Both the position numbers and the translations under genes were made by a program. Shown here in pieces: positions 43,698 through 52,805 of a stretch of DNA of 64,000 bases (position 1 is its first letter; the number at the start of each line of letters is the position of its first letter). The notes under the pieces were generated by a model. That model was given only the letters and a program-made list of their open reading frames with translations, had not been told where the DNA came from and did no database searches. This DNA comes from Oceanobacillus rekensis (GTDB lineage: Bacteria > Bacillota > Bacilli > Bacillales > Amphibacillaceae): assembly GCF_002153375.1 (NCBI RefSeq), contig NZ_MTBQ01000002.1:250223-314222 (forward strand), given 5' to 3'.

Positions 43698-45650
43698 TTG
43701 ACTGTTAAAGTTAAGGATATAATGACAAGAACATCAGTTCGCTTTTATGATGATGATGAGGTAAACAAAGCTATTGAAATGTTTTATGATTTGAAAGTGG
43801 AAGCAGGTCTTGTCTTTTCTGAAGACCAATTAGTTGGAATGATTACTATAAAAGATCTAATGAAAGGAATAGCTTTAAAAAAGAAAAGGGTAGGAGAAGT
43901 CCAAATTCATATTGATAAGTTTGTACATGAGGATGAGACCATCACTATGATTGATTCAATTAATTGTAATGTTTACCCAGTAAGGAATCAAGAGAGTATT
44001 TGGACAGGCTATGTTAATAGCCATCAATTACTTGATGCAAAAGCAAATCAAATGGAAACTGAGAAAATAAGTTTAAATGCTATATTTCAATATGCGCATA
44101 ACGGTATTATAGCTATTGACAACAATGGTTATATAACAGCTATGAATCCAGCAGCTGAGCAACTTACAAACTTAAAAAAAGAAGAGTGCCTCGGTAAGTT
44201 TTTGGCTGATGTAGGTATTCCAACTGAACTATTGGATGTTGCGAAAACAGGAAAAAAGCAAACAAATAAGTATAACGTAGGGAAACGTAAATTTATTTCA
44301 AATAGAACTCCTATAATTCACAATGGTAAAACAATAGGCGCTGTAGGTGTTTTTCAGAATATTTCAGATATAACTGATACATTTAAGGAACTTCGCAATA
44401 TACAACAAGTTGTTAGAGAATATGACTACGTTCTAGATTTTTTAAATGATGCATCTTTGATTCTTGACAGATATGGCGCAGTGTTAAAAGCAAACACAGC
44501 ATTTAAACGTGTACTGGGTACATTAAAAGTACCTAAATATTATCAGGAATTATTAGGTAATTATTTTGAAAACTGTGTAGTCACCGATATAAAGAGACGG
44601 AAAAAAGCTATTACTTATCTCGAAAGGAATAAGCAAAATGGAAATCCTATTTTAATTAGAGCAGCACCAATTCAAACTAAAGATGAGGGGTTTAACAAGA
44701 TTGTAGTTACTATTAGGGATTTGTCAGTTGCTAATGATAATAAGAGTTTCTTATTCTCTGAAAGATTTAAACTACATCAATTATTTTCTGATTTTAAAAA
44801 AAGTCATATCTTAGTAACACAGTCAAAGGGAATGAAAAAATTAAAAAGAAGAATTTATCAATATGCGAATAATGAAGAATCTATCCTCATAGAAGGTGAA
44901 TCAGGTACTGGAAAGGAAAGAATCGCACGAATTATTCATGCTAGCAGTAATAATCATGATGCGCCTTTTATCAAGATTGAGAGTGGTTCAATTTCAAATA
45001 TATCAACAATCGATAAAACTGTTAATGGGATGATTTACTTTAATGAAATTGAGAAATTGCCAAATAATATGCAATTATATTTACTTAATCTTCTATATAC
45101 TAAACCAAAGAAATTCCGAGTAGTAGCAGGAACTAATACAAAATTAAAACAATTTGTTGAAAAGGGTATATTTTGTAGAGAATTATTTGAAGTTTTAAGC
45201 TCAGAAATTATTTATATGCCTTCTCTAAGAGAAAGAGTAGAAGATATACCATTATTGGTTTCTGTATTACAAGATAAATTTTCCGAATTATATAATGTAG
45301 AAAAATTTTTTTCAAAGGAGGCGATCGAAAGCTTAGAAGGTTATAATTGGCCAGGAAATATATTAGAACTCATGAATGTAATTGAAAGACTTATTACCAT
45401 TACTCCAGAAGCAACAATTAATAGAAACCAAGTAGAGGATTGTATCTTTCAACAACAACATATTGCTCGATCTCCTAGAAAGGTTCTTGTCAATGGCATA
45501 GTTCCATTAAAGGATGCCATTGGGGAGGTAGAACAACAATTAATCACACAAGCAATGGCTTTATTCCGTAATACTAGAAAAACCGCATCTGCTTTAGGGG
45601 TTAATCAATCTACAGTAGTCAGAAAAATGCAAAAGTATGCCGAGGAGTAA
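43698..45650 (+). CDS. CBS-PAS-AAA+ regulator lacking the GAFTGA loop
   Basis: 650 residues, TTG start 8 bases after GAGGTGGTG. A CBS pair (about 4-113, VKVKDIMTRTSVRFYDDDE), PAS domains (about 130-230 and 245-350), then an NtrC-like AAA+ part and a C-terminal Fis-type HTH (TRKTASALGVNQSTVVRKMQ). The ATPase is degenerate. Walker A GESGTGKE is present, but the segment that should carry ELFGYE-GAFTGA is missing (IESGSISNISTIDKTVNG). Walker B reads YFNEIE with Asn for Asp, and the RLN arginine finger is lost (RELFEVLSS). It should not open sigma-54 complexes; a sensor-repressor or sigma-70 regulator is more likely. Confidence 0.9.
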   Translation: MTVKVKDIMTRTSVRFYDDDEVNKAIEMFYDLKVEAGLVFSEDQLVGMITIKDLMKGIALKKKRVGEVQIHIDKFVHEDETITMIDSINCNVYPVRNQESIWTGYVNSHQLLDAKANQMETEKISLNAIFQYAHNGIIAIDNNGYITAMNPAAEQLTNLKKEECLGKFLADVGIPTELLDVAKTGKKQTNKYNVGKRKFISNRTPIIHNGKTIGAVGVFQNISDITDTFKELRNIQQVVREYDYVLDFLNDASLILDRYGAVLKANTAFKRVLGTLKVPKYYQELLGNYFENCVVTDIKRRKKAITYLERNKQNGNPILIRAAPIQTKDEGFNKIVVTIRDLSVANDNKSFLFSERFKLHQLFSDFKKSHILVTQSKGMKKLKRRIYQYANNEESILIEGESGTGKERIARIIHASSNNHDAPFIKIESGSISNISTIDKTVNGMIYFNEIEKLPNNMQLYLLNLLYTKPKKFRVVAGTNTKLKQFVEKGIFCRELFEVLSSEIIYMPSLRERVEDIPLLVSVLQDKFSELYNVEKFFSKEAIESLEGYNWPGNILELMNVIERLITITPEATINRNQVEDCIFQQQHIARSPRKVLVNGIVPLKDAIGEVEQQLITQAMALFRNTRKTASALGVNQSTVVRKMQKYAEE

Positions 45651-45681
45651 TTAGAATATTATTAGCTAAGGAGGAAAAATA

Positions 45682-47238
45682 ATGAGTTGGCAAGCAGAAA
45701 TAGAAGAGTTGCGAAAAAGGGAGAAAGAAGCATATAAGATGGGTGGAACTGAGAATGTTGAAAAACACCTTTCAAGAGGAAAATTAACAGTTAGAGAAAG
45801 GATTAATAGATTACTAGATAATCACTCTTTTCATGAAAGTGGAGCCATTGCTGGAAAAGTAACTTACGATGAGAATGGTGAAAGAAAAGATTTTAGCCCA
45901 GCGAATTTCCTTCTAGGTACAGGAAGAATAAATGGTAGAAAAGTTGTCATTGGCGCAGATGATTTTACTGTACGCGGTGGTGCTGCAGATGGGGCAATTA
46001 AGGAAAAACAATTATACTCGGAAAAAATGGCTCATGAATTACAGCTTCCTATTATTCGACTAGTTGATGGAACTGGAGGTGGAGGAAGTGTAAAATTCCT
46101 AGATATTCAAGGGCATACATACGTTCCTGTCAATCCAGCTTGGGACTATGTTGTGAAAAATATGGGGGTTGTTCCTGTTGTAGGTGCATGTCTTGGTTCT
46201 GTAGCAGGTTTAGGCGCAGCTAGAGTAACTGCATCACACTTTTCTGTAATGGTAGAGAAAACATCGCAACTATTTGTGGCAGGACCTCAAATTGTAAACT
46301 TTGGTGTTGGCCAAAATCTAACAAAGGAAGAATTGGGTGGCGTTCAAGTACATCGTTCAAGTGGCGCAATTGATAATATAGTGAAATCTGAGGATGAGGC
46401 ATTTGAACATATACGTAAATTCTTATCTTATTTACCAAGCAATGTCTATCAGTTGCCACCTGTAATTGAATCAAAAGATCGCATAGATCGTAAAGACGAA
46501 GGCTTAATTTCAGCTATTCCAAAAAATAGAAGACGTCCATATAAGATACGACCTATTCTGGAAAAGATTTTTGATATTGGTTCCATTTTTGAAATGGGTC
46601 GTTACTATGGTGGTGGGACTGTAACAGGGTTTGCTAGACTCAATGGGCATGCAGTAGGTTTTTTAGCAAATGATCCATTTGTTGGTGGCGGGGGATTAAC
46701 AGTAGATAGTTGTGAAAAGATAGAGCGATTTGTTGATTTATGCGAAACCTTCCATCTACCAATTGTGAATTTAGTTGACCAACCTGGTCTTGTTGTAGGG
46801 CTTGAAGCTGAAAAAAGAGGGACAATCCGTAAGGGCGTACGTGCGATAGCATCAATTTATCAGGCAAGAGTTCCGATGATAGAAATTATCCTTCGCAGAG
46901 TATTCGGCGTTGGGGGTGCAGGAATGATTAATGGTCATGGACTACACCAGCGTTATGCATGGCCGTCTGGTGACTGGGGATCACTACCAGTCGAAGGAGG
47001 AATCCAGGTTGCATATCGTAGGGAGCTAGAAGCTAGTGATAATCCACAGGAATTGTTAGCCAACTTGGCAGCCAGAATGGAAAGTGTTCGTTCACCATTG
47101 CGCACAGCTGAGGCGTTTGGAATCGAAGAAATTATTGATCCTCGAGATACAAGACCGCTACTATGTGAATGGGTGGATGATGCATATACATTATTGCCGC
47201 AACACATTGGTCCATCTACACATACGATGCGTCCATAA
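45682..47238 (+). CDS. Acyl-CoA carboxylase carboxyltransferase subunit
   Basis: 518 residues, the length of propionyl-CoA or methylcrotonyl-CoA carboxylase beta subunits. N-terminal acyl-CoA part with GGTENVEKHLSRGKLTVRER, then VRGGAADGAIKEKQ, LVDGTGGGGSVKF and PVVGACLGSVAGLGAARV; the C-terminal carboxybiotin half has VGFLANDP, VNLVDQPGLVVGLEAEKRG and GVGGAGMINGHG. Moves CO2 from biotin to an acyl-CoA. Its biotin carboxylase and carrier are at 55784 and 57159, on the far side of the Opp genes. AAGGAGG site. Substrate (propionyl or methylcrotonyl type) not decidable. Confidence 0.92.
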   Translation: MSWQAEIEELRKREKEAYKMGGTENVEKHLSRGKLTVRERINRLLDNHSFHESGAIAGKVTYDENGERKDFSPANFLLGTGRINGRKVVIGADDFTVRGGAADGAIKEKQLYSEKMAHELQLPIIRLVDGTGGGGSVKFLDIQGHTYVPVNPAWDYVVKNMGVVPVVGACLGSVAGLGAARVTASHFSVMVEKTSQLFVAGPQIVNFGVGQNLTKEELGGVQVHRSSGAIDNIVKSEDEAFEHIRKFLSYLPSNVYQLPPVIESKDRIDRKDEGLISAIPKNRRRPYKIRPILEKIFDIGSIFEMGRYYGGGTVTGFARLNGHAVGFLANDPFVGGGGLTVDSCEKIERFVDLCETFHLPIVNLVDQPGLVVGLEAEKRGTIRKGVRAIASIYQARVPMIEIILRRVFGVGGAGMINGHGLHQRYAWPSGDWGSLPVEGGIQVAYRRELEASDNPQELLANLAARMESVRSPLRTAEAFGIEEIIDPRDTRPLLCEWVDDAYTLLPQHIGPSTHTMRP

Positions 47239-47262
47239 TAAAAAATAAAAGGAGGGTTTAAG

Positions 47263-48837
47263 ATGAAGAAGATGAAGTTAAATTCAATTAGTTTATTATT
47301 TTTATTGATTGCTACCCTACTAATAGTTGTAGGTTGTTCGGGAAATGAAGAAGTTAGTAATACAGAAGAAACAGCAGTAAATAGTGATACTGTTGAAGAA
47401 GGTACACCGGTACAAGGTGGCGAAGCAGTGTTTGCATATAATACGGACCTTAGTAACTATGATCCAATTAAAGGGAGTGCAGGAAGTGACCACACATTAC
47501 TGTGGCCTGTCTATGAGACATTAATTAAATTTACATCAGAACTAGAGCCCGAACCTGGTTTAGCAGAATCCTGGGAATTTACGGATAATACAACACTTTT
47601 GCTGAATTTAAGAGAAGGAGTAACTTTCCATGATGGAACTCCTTTTAATGCAGAAGCGGTTAAATTTAATATTGAACGTATAAATTCAGGGGAGTCAAAT
47701 ATATCTGATTTAGAGAATATTGAAAAAGTAGAAATTATAGATGAACATACAGTTGAATTAATTTTTTCACAGCCCGATTCATCTATATTGTTAGCTTTAT
47801 CTGATAGAGGCGGAATGATGGCATCTCCAACTGCTGTTGAAGAGTATGGAGAGGACTATTCACTAAATCCTACAGGAGCAGGACCTTTTAAGATGGTTAA
47901 CCATATTCCAAATGGTGAGATAGTTTTTGAGGCATTTGAAGAGTACTGGCAAGAAGGTCAGCCATATTTAGATAAAATGACAGTAAAGATAATGGCAGAA
48001 GAAAATACAAGAATTAATGCATTGAAATCAGGAGAAGTTGATTTGGCTTACTACTTATCTCCTACTAACGTACAATCTCTTGAGAGTGATCCAAACATTG
48101 TATTAAAACAAGTGGTGCCAGTTAAATTCCGTATGCTTTATATTAATACAGAATATGAACATGTAAATAACAAAGCTGTAAGACAAGCTATTTTACATGG
48201 CATTGACCGTGAGGCCATTGTTCAAGCGATTAACTTTGGTAAAGGTGAGGCAGCATATCAACCGTTCCCAGCAGATTATTGGGCATCTGATAGTGAACTT
48301 ACAATAGAGTATAATCCTGAAAAGGCAAAAGAACTGTTAAAAGAAGCTGGATTGGAAAATGTATCCATAACGATGAATCACTATACTACTGCATATGAGC
48401 AAAGAATAGCAGAAGCAATAAAGAGTCAATTAAGTGAAATTGGAATTGAAGTAAACCTACAATCTATGGAATTATCAGCGGCTGTATCAAACTACTTTAG
48501 TGAAAAAGAAGTCCCTGTTTTCTTATCGAGTTGGACTGGTCGACCAGATCCGCAAATGACAATTAATTATTTATTTGCAAGTGATAGTTTCTATAATGTA
48601 GGTGGACATTCTACAGAAGAGATTGAGAGTTTAATTTCTCAAGCAGCAAGTAATTATAATCAAGAAGAGCGTGCAGAACTTTACAAGAAAATTAACCAGA
48701 AAGCTGTTTTAGAAGAAGCGATTATGATCCCACTTTTCTTTGAATTAGTAACAGATGCTATGAATCCGTCGATAAAGGGATATGAGCCTAATATGTTAGG
48801 TAAACCAGTGTTCTCAACCATCTGGAAAGAACAGTAA
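47263..48837 (+). CDS. Family 5 ABC solute-binding lipoprotein of the adjacent Opp importer
   Basis: 524 residues. Lipobox IVVGC, Cys25. GGEAVFAYNTDLSNYDP, LAESWEFTDNTTLLLNLREG, VTFHDGTPFNAEAVKFNIER and NPTGAGPFKMVNHIPNGE show it is a paralogue of the 41091 protein. Genes for two permeases and two ATPases follow at once, so this is the cognate binding protein. Ligand may be a peptide-like or acyl compound; the catabolic setting argues for a carbon source. AAAAGGAGGG site. A hairpin separates it from the permease gene. Confidence 0.94.
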   Translation: MKKMKLNSISLLFLLIATLLIVVGCSGNEEVSNTEETAVNSDTVEEGTPVQGGEAVFAYNTDLSNYDPIKGSAGSDHTLLWPVYETLIKFTSELEPEPGLAESWEFTDNTTLLLNLREGVTFHDGTPFNAEAVKFNIERINSGESNISDLENIEKVEIIDEHTVELIFSQPDSSILLALSDRGGMMASPTAVEEYGEDYSLNPTGAGPFKMVNHIPNGEIVFEAFEEYWQEGQPYLDKMTVKIMAEENTRINALKSGEVDLAYYLSPTNVQSLESDPNIVLKQVVPVKFRMLYINTEYEHVNNKAVRQAILHGIDREAIVQAINFGKGEAAYQPFPADYWASDSELTIEYNPEKAKELLKEAGLENVSITMNHYTTAYEQRIAEAIKSQLSEIGIEVNLQSMELSAAVSNYFSEKEVPVFLSSWTGRPDPQMTINYLFASDSFYNVGGHSTEEIESLISQAASNYNQEERAELYKKINQKAVLEEAIMIPLFFELVTDAMNPSIKGYEPNMLGKPVFSTIWKEQ

Positions 48838-48847
48838 TTTCAAGACT

Positions 48848-48873
48848 AGGAGTAACAGTAATCTGTTACTCCT
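48848..48873 (+). terminator. Hairpin between binding protein and permease genes (attenuator/processing type)
   Basis: AGGAGTAACAG (48848-48858), TAAT loop, CTGTTACTCCT (48863-48873): perfect 11-base stem but no U-tract. In ABC importer operons such stems often protect the abundant binding-protein mRNA and reduce downstream expression. Confidence 0.65.
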
Positions 48874-48935
48874 CAAATAAAATATGAAAATTCGATCTTT
48901 TATTAACTACAAAATTAACGAGAGGAGAGGGTATA

Positions 48936-49880
48936 ATGTTTTTTAAATTTATTATGAGAAGATTGCTTTATGTTATACCAATGCTTATTATTACAACCCT
49001 CATCGTATTTTCTTTCATTTTGTTAATTCCGGGTGATCCTGCATTAGCGTTACTTGGTGAAAATGCTACACCTGAGAAGATAGCTCAAATACATGCACAA
49101 TTGGGACTTGACCAACCTGTAATAAAACAATACTTAAATTGGCTTGGAAATGCGGTTCAAGGGGATTTAGGAAGGTCAATATTTACAGGGCAACCTGTTG
49201 AAGAAGCAGTGTTTAGTCGGTTAGGTGTTACGTTTCAACTTGTTATAGTTGCTATGATTTTTGCAATTGCTGGCGGATTGTTCTTTGCGATTACATCTAT
49301 TTACTTTCCGAATAGTTGGATGGATTACGTTGCACGATTCTTTGGAACACTGGGAACAGCAATTCCAAACTTCTGGTTAGGGATGATATTGATTATATTT
49401 TTCAGTCTCCAACTTGGCTGGGTACCAGCAACAGGATTTACAAGCATTACCGAAAGTCCGGGGGCCTTTTTACAAGGGACAATACTTCCCGCAATAGCAC
49501 TTGGTGCTACTGGGATGGCGCAAATAACGAGGCATTTAAGGTCGTCCTTAATAGAAGTAATGAGTGCCGATTACGTACGTACCGGTTTTTCGAAGGGAAT
49601 TAATCGTTGGCAGGCTATTATGAAACATGGTCTCCAAAATGCAATGCTTCCAGTAGTAACGACAATAGGTATTTTATTTGGAAATCTATTAGGTGCGACT
49701 GTGGTTATAGAGACTGTTTTTGCTATACCAGGTATGGGGCAGCTTGCGGTAAATTCCATTTTACAACGTGATTTTACGATGTTACAAGGTGTAGTACTTG
49801 TACTAATTGCGTTAATAATACTAATTAACTTTATTACAGACATCGTCTATGCTTTATTAGATCCACGTATTGAATATTAA
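48936..49880 (+). CDS. Opp/Dpp-type ABC transporter permease 1
   Basis: 314 residues, six membrane helices. Family start RRLLYVIPMLIITTLIVFSF, then PGDPALALLGENATPEKI and LGLDQPVIKQYLNWLG, typical of DppB/OppB. The EAA coupling loop is ADYVRTGFSKGINRWQAIMKHGLQNA (read in parts, about 210-235), which contacts the ATPase. Forms the membrane channel with the next gene. Strong AGAGGAGAGG site. Confidence 0.94.
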   Translation: MFFKFIMRRLLYVIPMLIITTLIVFSFILLIPGDPALALLGENATPEKIAQIHAQLGLDQPVIKQYLNWLGNAVQGDLGRSIFTGQPVEEAVFSRLGVTFQLVIVAMIFAIAGGLFFAITSIYFPNSWMDYVARFFGTLGTAIPNFWLGMILIIFFSLQLGWVPATGFTSITESPGAFLQGTILPAIALGATGMAQITRHLRSSLIEVMSADYVRTGFSKGINRWQAIMKHGLQNAMLPVVTTIGILFGNLLGATVVIETVFAIPGMGQLAVNSILQRDFTMLQGVVLVLIALIILINFITDIVYALLDPRIEY

Positions 49881-49894
49881 AGGGGGTTAGAAAA

Positions 49895-50734
49895 ATGAGT
49901 CTTAGAGGTATTTTTAAAAGATTAATGGGAGAGCGTCTAGCTTTTATTAGCTTGATTTTTCTAATCCTTCTTGGGATTACTGCTATCGTTGCTCCCTATG
50001 TTGCACCCCATGATCCATTGGAACAAAATTTATCAAAAGTGTTATTAAATCCAAGTGCGGAGCATTGGTTGGGAACGGATGAACTTGGTCGAGATATTTT
50101 TAGTAGATTGATCATGGGGCTTACAGCTGCATTCCAAGCGGGATTGTTCGCTATTTTAATCCCACTATGTATTGGTGTACCTATGGGGATTCTTTCAGGA
50201 TATCTTGGTGGTATTATTGATGATATCTTTATGCGGATTGTAGATGGGATCATTGCAATTCCGGCAATCCTATTGGCTTTAGGGATAACTGGAGCGTTAG
50301 GAATTAGTCTATGGAATGCCATGATTGCAATCGGTATTATTTTTACACCACAAATGGCTAGGTTAGCTAGGGGGCAGACTTTGCAAATTCGCACAGAGCC
50401 TTATGTTGAAGCATCAAAAATATCTGGTGCAGGAGCTATATGGATTATGGTGAAACATATTATTCCAAATATTGCTCCTCCAATTATAGTTCAGGCTTCA
50501 TTTTATTTAAGTTATGCCATTCTTGTGGAAACATCATTAAGTTTTCTTGGAATGGGAGCCCAATCACCGCAAATAAGCTGGGGAAATATGATTCAGCAGG
50601 CTTATAGCATGATTAATATGAATCCTTGGATGATCATTTACCCTGGTTTAGCTATTATGCTAACCGTTTTAGCTGGGAATTTTCTTGGAGATGGCCTGCG
50701 AGTTGCGCTTGATCCGAAATATAAAAAAGCTTAG
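49895..50734 (+). CDS. Opp/Dpp-type ABC transporter permease 2
   Basis: 279 residues. DppC/OppC-like: N-terminal helix, then APYVAPHDPLEQNLSKVL (about 30-47) and HWLGTDELGRDIFSRLIMG (about 56-74), the family signature. The EAA loop is EPYVEASKISGAGAIWIMVKHIIPN (parts, about 169-193), followed by ETSLSFLGMGAQSPQISWG. Pairs with permease 1. AAAGGGGG site, 14 bases after the previous stop. Confidence 0.94.
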   Translation: MSLRGIFKRLMGERLAFISLIFLILLGITAIVAPYVAPHDPLEQNLSKVLLNPSAEHWLGTDELGRDIFSRLIMGLTAAFQAGLFAILIPLCIGVPMGILSGYLGGIIDDIFMRIVDGIIAIPAILLALGITGALGISLWNAMIAIGIIFTPQMARLARGQTLQIRTEPYVEASKISGAGAIWIMVKHIIPNIAPPIIVQASFYLSYAILVETSLSFLGMGAQSPQISWGNMIQQAYSMINMNPWMIIYPGLAIMLTVLAGNFLGDGLRVALDPKYKKA

Positions 50735-50751
50735 TAGGGGAGGAAGGCAGA

Positions 50752-51780
50752 ATGAAGATTACAGAGAGTCCATTACTTGAAGTGAAAAACCTTCAGACAT
50801 ATATAAAAACGAAGAAAGGAGAAATTAAACCAACGAATGATGTTTCGTTTTCGATAAATAGAGGTGAAATTGTAGCATTAGTTGGGGAATCTGGTAGCGG
50901 AAAAAGTGTAACTTCCTTGTCGATTATGGGATTAAATGCAAGTGCAATTAAATATAAGCCTGAGAGTTCAATAGAATTTAAGGGAAGGGATTTATTGAAA
51001 TTAAAAGAAAAGGGATTAAGGAAAATTAGAGGAAATGAAATTGCAATGATTTTCCAGGACCCTATGTTTTCATTGAATCCTGTTCATCCTATTGGAAAGC
51101 AAATTGCAGAATCGGTTGTGTTGCATAAAAAGGTAAACTATAAGGAAGCTTTGAAAAGAGCACTTGAGTTATTGAATAAAGTAGGTATACCAGATGCAGC
51201 AAGACGGATTAATGATTATCCGCATCAATTATCTGGTGGGATGAGGCAGAGAGTTATGATTGCTCTTGCACTTGCCTGTGATCCAGAACTGTTAATTGCT
51301 GATGAACCTACAACAGCATTAGATGTGACGATTCAAGCGCAAATCCTAACCTTACTTAGAGACTTACAACAAGAGCTTAATATTTCGATTCTATTAATTA
51401 CGCATGACCTTGGTGTAGTTGCTGAAGTAGCAGACCGTGTCCTTGTTATGTATTGCGGGAAAGTAGTGGAGGAAGGTACTGTTGATGAAATATTTGATAG
51501 CTCTCTACATCCATATACGAGAGGATTAATGTCAAGCATACCACCATTACATGGTATTTCTAAGGATTTGTTAGATGCTATTCCTGGTGTTGTTCCAAAT
51601 CCATTAGAGTTACCAAAAGGATGCAATTTTGTAACACGTTGTGATTTTGCAACAGAAAGATGCCATCAAGTTGAGCCGGAATTAACTAGGTATCCATCTG
51701 GAAATAGGGTTTCTTGTTGGAATAAGTTGGATAAGGAAGGAGAGATGAAAGAACATGTCACAACCTCTATTAACTCTTAA
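50752..51780 (+). CDS. Opp/Dpp-type ABC transporter ATPase D
   Basis: 342 residues. Walker A GESGSGKS (about 46-53), Q-loop in IAMIFQDPMFSLNPVHPIG, signature LSGGMRQRVMIALAL, Walker B LLIADEPTTALDV, and ITHDLGVVAEVADRVLVMY with the switch His. The C-terminal Cys-rich oligopeptide-transport extension (GCNFVTRCDFATERC) can hold an iron-sulfur cluster in relatives. Forms a heterodimer with the next ATPase; its end overlaps that gene by 26 bases. Confidence 0.95.
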   Translation: MKITESPLLEVKNLQTYIKTKKGEIKPTNDVSFSINRGEIVALVGESGSGKSVTSLSIMGLNASAIKYKPESSIEFKGRDLLKLKEKGLRKIRGNEIAMIFQDPMFSLNPVHPIGKQIAESVVLHKKVNYKEALKRALELLNKVGIPDAARRINDYPHQLSGGMRQRVMIALALACDPELLIADEPTTALDVTIQAQILTLLRDLQQELNISILLITHDLGVVAEVADRVLVMYCGKVVEEGTVDEIFDSSLHPYTRGLMSSIPPLHGISKDLLDAIPGVVPNPLELPKGCNFVTRCDFATERCHQVEPELTRYPSGNRVSCWNKLDKEGEMKEHVTTSINS

Positions 51781-52753
51781 AGACGTTAAGAAATATTTTC
51801 CAGTGGGAAGTGGTCTCTTTGGAAAAAAGGATCAATTTGTGAAAGCGGTTGATGGTGTTAATTTAGATATATACCCTGGTGAAACGGTTGGTTTGGTTGG
51901 AGAGTCTGGTTGTGGGAAAACAACAACAGGAAGAATGGTTGTTGGCCTTTCTAATCCAACAGAAGGTGACATATTATTTGAAGGAAAGAAACTATTAGAC
52001 TATAAAAACAAAAAAGGTTTAGGTAAGAATTTGCAAATGATTTTCCAGGACCCTTATTCTTCACTTAATCCGAGAATGACCGTTGCAGATATTATTGCAG
52101 AACCATTAGTTCTCCATAATATCGGAACCAAAGCAGAGCGAAAAAAGAAAGTAGATGAATTACTAGAAAGAGTAGGTCTAAGTTCGTATCACGGAAAGCG
52201 ATATCCAGTAGAATTTTCTGGTGGGCAGAGACAGAGGTTAGGTATTGCGAGAGCTCTTGCACTGGAACCGAAATTAATTGTTTGTGATGAACCAGTTTCT
52301 GCTTTAGATGTGTCGATTCAAGCGCAAATCTTAAATCTATTGAAGGACATTCAGAAAGATATGGGGATATCGTATCTCTTTATTGCCCACGGTATTCAAG
52401 CTGTAAAGCATATTAGTAATCGAATTGCCGTAATGTATCTTGGGAAAATTATCGAACTTAATGAAACTGAAGAACTATTTGAAAACCCAAGGCATCCCTA
52501 TACAAAAGCATTGTTGTCTGCAGTACCTCATCCCGATCCAAAAATGAGGGATAGGGAGCGTATTATACTAAAGGGAGATTTACCGAGTCCAGCCAATCCT
52601 CCGAAGGGATGCAGTTTCCATACACGCTGTCCAGTGGTAATGGAGCAATGTAAGAGTAAAGCACCTAAGTTGGTAACTACTTCTGAGCAAAGTTTAACAG
52701 CCTGCTTACTCTTTGATGAACAAGAAAGTGAAAATCTGACTTTAACAAAATGA
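51755..52753 (+). CDS. Opp/Dpp-type ABC transporter ATPase F
   Basis: 332 residues. Walker A GESGCGKT (about 49-56), MIFQDPYSSLNPRMTV, signature FSGGQRQRLGIARAL, Walker B LIVCDEPVSALDV, and LFIAHGIQAVKHISNR. The usual HDL switch segment reads AHGIQ, so the residue after the switch His is Gly instead of Asp; this is worth noting but not necessarily disabling. C-terminal extension GCSFHTRCPVVMEQC. Ends the importer operon; AAGGAGAG site within the previous gene. Confidence 0.94.
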   Translation: MSQPLLTLKDVKKYFPVGSGLFGKKDQFVKAVDGVNLDIYPGETVGLVGESGCGKTTTGRMVVGLSNPTEGDILFEGKKLLDYKNKKGLGKNLQMIFQDPYSSLNPRMTVADIIAEPLVLHNIGTKAERKKKVDELLERVGLSSYHGKRYPVEFSGGQRQRLGIARALALEPKLIVCDEPVSALDVSIQAQILNLLKDIQKDMGISYLFIAHGIQAVKHISNRIAVMYLGKIIELNETEELFENPRHPYTKALLSAVPHPDPKMRDRERIILKGDLPSPANPPKGCSFHTRCPVVMEQCKSKAPKLVTTSEQSLTACLLFDEQESENLTLTK

Positions 52754-52805
52754 TAAAGTAACTATTTGCTTGTAGTATTTTAATCGTGAGGAGGAGTGAG
52801 ACCAC

